Source of the DNA: Clostridium sp. OF03-18AA | GTDB lineage: Bacteria > Bacillota > Clostridia > Lachnospirales > Lachnospiraceae | Reading direction: 5' to 3' | Assembly (NCBI RefSeq): GCF_003478035.1 | Contig: NZ_QUEP01000014.1 | Location: 1 to 64,000 of the forward strand | Length of the DNA: 64,000 nucleotides | Shown: one piece after another, positions 61,934 through 64,000 of the stretch | Layout of the letters: each line of letters opens with the position of its first letter | Numbering within the stretch: position 1 is the first letter of the stretch | Notes under the pieces: model-generated | Told to the model about the DNA's origin: nothing | The model's input: only the letters and a program-made list of their open reading frames with translations | The model's database searches: none | Program-made: the position numbers and the translations under genes

Positions 61934-64000
61934 TTACTCAAATAACGGTTTGATCTCCTTGAACAGTTCCCTGTCCGCCTTGATCTTATCCTCATTTCCG
62001 ACTACACACACAGCTCCTGTCTCAAGGACTGCCTTTGTGATCGGTGCGAGGGCGCGGATATCTTCCACGGTCGCGTTTAAGATCTCCTCGCGCTCTTTTT
62101 TCAGCATCTCATCCGTCACTCCGGAATACCATGCGGAGAGTCCGCGGCTTCCCTTTAAGGACGGCGTCAGCGGAGTATCAATATCGCTAATGGTTCCGAT
62201 GACATATTTTGTCATCGTGCGCTCATCCGCCTCGAAATTCTCCAGATAATCCGGAATTCCGAGATAGATATCATCACTCTTCTTCACCTCCGGATCACGG
62301 TAGGAGACAAAATATCCCTCACCGGAACGCCCGATGCCGCTCATGCAGCCGTATGCACCGCCTTTCACGCGGATGTTGATCCAGAGATAATCATAGCTTA
62401 ACATCACTTTTAAGATCCGCAGCGCGCCTGTGTAGGAATATCCGCTTCCCGCGAAGGTTCCGCAGTGTGCCACATAGTTGACCTTGGAGGAGGAAGTAAA
62501 GCCCTCATTTCTGTTCTCCTTCGGTGCTGTGAACGGATAGATTTTTCCGGTTCCTGCCGGGATCTTCTCAGAAAGCTTCTTCATCGCGCCTTCCAGATAA
62601 GAGAATCCTTCCTGGTCAGCTGTGTAGCTGACTGTCATGTTCTCTCTCGTAAAGAGCGCTGCCATCACACGCTTCAGGCCGGCAATGATCTCGTCTTTCT
62701 TTGTCTCAAAGTTCTTTGCCAGGTCCTCTAAGAATTTATAGTATCCGATCCCGCCTGTCATATCGTTGAAATAGGAAGTATCGGAGAAGTAGGAGGTCGC
62801 TCTCGCAACGGCCGCCGTGTGACCGGATCCCATGAGTTTCATCTGGGACTTTGACTTTCCTTCGCTCAAGATCTCATTTAAGCGCTTTTCATCATCGAGA
62901 ACCGAGCGGTTGATGATCTCTTCCAGGATCTCGAATCCAAAGTCAAGTTTCTCATAGAGGACTCTCGCGCTGCAAACGAAAACTCCTGTGAAGCTTCCCG
63001 CTTTCGCAAGATCCGGGTAGGAGGTTACGGAGAAGGAAACACCGCCGCTGTTTAAGAAGATCTCACTGCTCAGATCACTGTAGCTGTAGTTCTTCGTATC
63101 CACATATCCGAGGACGGATTTTAAGAGTCCGAGATACGGCAGGTCTTCCATCGGAACCCGGTTCGTATTGAAGAGGACTTTCAGATATCCGATCCCGGAT
63201 GTAAACATCTCGTGGCGGACCACGGTGATGCCGTCAAGCTTTGTCTCCTCAAAGATCAGCTTCGCAGGCTCTCTTCCGATCTCATCTCTCGTCAGCATCG
63301 GGATCTTCTCGAGGTCTTCCTTCGGGGACGGGGTGTCCTGGTACTCTTTTAATTCCTTTGTCTGGCGGACCAGCGCATCGATTTCCTCTTTGGAGAGGCT
63401 GTCCTTGTATTCCTTTAACTTCTTTGCAGTCTGCTCTTCGATCCGGGCGGTAAGGTTCTTCTTCGGGCTTGCGATCACAACCGCCTCATATGGGTTGTCG
63501 AGAAGGTATGTCCTGATAAGTCCTTCAAAATATCCATAGTCAGCGCCTTCTTTTAAGGCTGCGAAGGTCTCCTCATACTCTAAGTGCATCATCGGATCGC
63601 CGCCGTAGAGCCAGCTGTCCAGGCACTGGAGACCGTACATGAGTCCCTTCGGCGCAGAACCGTAGTCCGCCTCGCGGTACTGGAATTCGTAGTTGTTGAT
63701 CCCGGCCTTCAGGCTCTTTTTCTCGATGCCGCCGTCCACCAGTTTTCTCAGTGTGGATTTTACAACTTTCACGAACTCATCTTTCTGCTCACGCTCTGCA
63801 TTCTTTGCGATCACGGAGAAATACGGCTGCAGGATCCCATACTCGTAGCCGCCCATGATATCGTCGCCGATCCCCGCGTCTAAGAGTGCTTTTTTAAGCG
63901 GTGCGCCCGGCGCATCTAAGAGCACATACTCCAGGATCTGGAACGCCACATACTCCTTCGGGGAGAGCTCGTTTCCGGCCTGCGTGTTGATCGAGAGGTA
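61934..64000 (-). CDS. M16C insulinase-family peptidase (partial, runs off right edge)
   Basis: At least 688 residues are visible; the reading frame is open from 61934 through the window end (YLSINTQAGNELSPKEY then VAFQILEYVLLDAPGAPLKKALLDAGIG). This is the PreP/Cym1 (M16C) pattern, usually about 970 residues, so the N-terminal zinc motif HxxEH should lie beyond 64000. Internal motifs seen: MEDLPYLGLLKSVLGYVDTKNYSYSDLSSEIFLNSGGVS and the later GGAYGCMSGIGRSGEGYFVSYRDP. It degrades peptides in a closed chamber. The stop is followed by 132 bases without a gene before era. Confidence 0.93.
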   Translation of the reverse strand, partial: YLSINTQAGNELSPKEYVAFQILEYVLLDAPGAPLKKALLDAGIGDDIMGGYEYGILQPYFSVIAKNAEREQKDEFVKVVKSTLRKLVDGGIEKKSLKAGINNYEFQYREADYGSAPKGLMYGLQCLDSWLYGGDPMMHLEYEETFAALKEGADYGYFEGLIRTYLLDNPYEAVVIASPKKNLTARIEEQTAKKLKEYKDSLSKEEIDALVRQTKELKEYQDTPSPKEDLEKIPMLTRDEIGREPAKLIFEETKLDGITVVRHEMFTSGIGYLKVLFNTNRVPMEDLPYLGLLKSVLGYVDTKNYSYSDLSSEIFLNSGGVSFSVTSYPDLAKAGSFTGVFVCSARVLYEKLDFGFEILEEIINRSVLDDEKRLNEILSEGKSKSQMKLMGSGHTAAVARATSYFSDTSYFNDMTGGIGYYKFLEDLAKNFETKKDEIIAGLKRVMAALFTRENMTVSYTADQEGFSYLEGAMKKLSEKIPAGTGKIYPFTAPKENRNEGFTSSSKVNYVAHCGTFAGSGYSYTGALRILKVMLSYDYLWINIRVKGGAYGCMSGIGRSGEGYFVSYRDPEVKKSDDIYLGIPDYLENFEADERTMTKYVIGTISDIDTPLTPSLKGSRGLSAWYSGVTDEMLKKEREEILNATVEDIRALAPITKAVLETGAVCVVGNEDKIKADRELFKEIKPLFE

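Noticed and set aside
1..64000. CRISPR arrays, tRNA and rRNA genes
   Set aside because: No regularly spaced repeats, cloverleaf genes or rRNA segments were noticed on reading; small RNAs could be missed without a covariance search.

Overview
The window looks like chromosomal DNA of a low-to-moderate GC Gram-positive anaerobe of the Clostridia, probably Lachnospiraceae. Supporting signs are the gapN-independent glycolytic run gap-pgk-tpiA, a lysyl-tRNA synthetase with a fused C-terminal tRNA-binding domain behind greA, homodimeric glycyl-tRNA synthetase, YerC/TrpR-like, DegV, DUF1836, DUF3842 and DUF5721-like proteins, lipoproteins with Gram-positive signal sequences, and strong AGGAGG ribosome sites. 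I see no rRNA, tRNA or CRISPR array.

Layout. 1-5.1 kb is an AT-rich defence or accessory island: a DUF3990 (ADP-ribosyltransferase-fold) gene coupled to a partner gene, a small DUF6809-like gene, and an operon of XRE regulator, nuclease-methylase fusion and specificity subunit (BcgI-like restriction-modification). 5.1-8.2 kb holds greA-lysS. 8.2-16.7 kb is a surface-protein locus on the minus strand: a tyrosine recombinase, a ~260 bp segment with a strong promoter lying between two near-palindromic sites, an AP2/zinc-ribbon protein, a putative 29-residue leader peptide, a 1289-residue von Willebrand A/cell-wall-binding protein and a 760-residue Ig-like secreted protein. This is the best candidate for an undescribed system: the promoter segment could be inverted by the adjacent recombinase and switch the surface operon on and off.

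16.7-25.5 kb is mostly housekeeping: LysR regulator divergent to a MATE exporter, an rRNA methyltransferase, a PPC-domain protein, DegV, tpiA, pgk and gap. 25.7-26.0 kb is a ~207 bp inverted repeat. 26-32.9 kb is a glutamate or C4-acid uptake module: CitA/DcuS-type kinase and regulator, two tandem GltS-family symporters and an orphan TAXI-type binding lipoprotein. 33-34.2 kb carries DUF1836 and YerC regulators. 34.4-39.4 kb is a PTS operon (EIICBA, HPr, enzyme I, HAD hydrolase) in which HPr has Lys in place of the regulatory Ser46.

39.5-46.6 kb has an M23 peptidase, DUF3842, PanE-like reductase, a YdjG/YdjH/YdjI-like membrane-stress cluster and endonuclease IV. 46.7-52.9 kb is a five-gene operon: OmpR-type regulator, sensor kinase, an 824-residue membrane protein, ABC ATPase and ABC permease. 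53.4-64 kb is housekeeping: PepF-like peptidase, DUF5721-like protein, parvulin lipoprotein, Maf, glyS, a lipoprotein, recO, era and a truncated M16C peptidase that runs off the right edge.

Several intergenic gaps contain related hairpin-rich repeats present two or three times in the window (called R1-R5 below), some placed where they would act as terminators. All functional calls are from reading the sequence; no database search was run.
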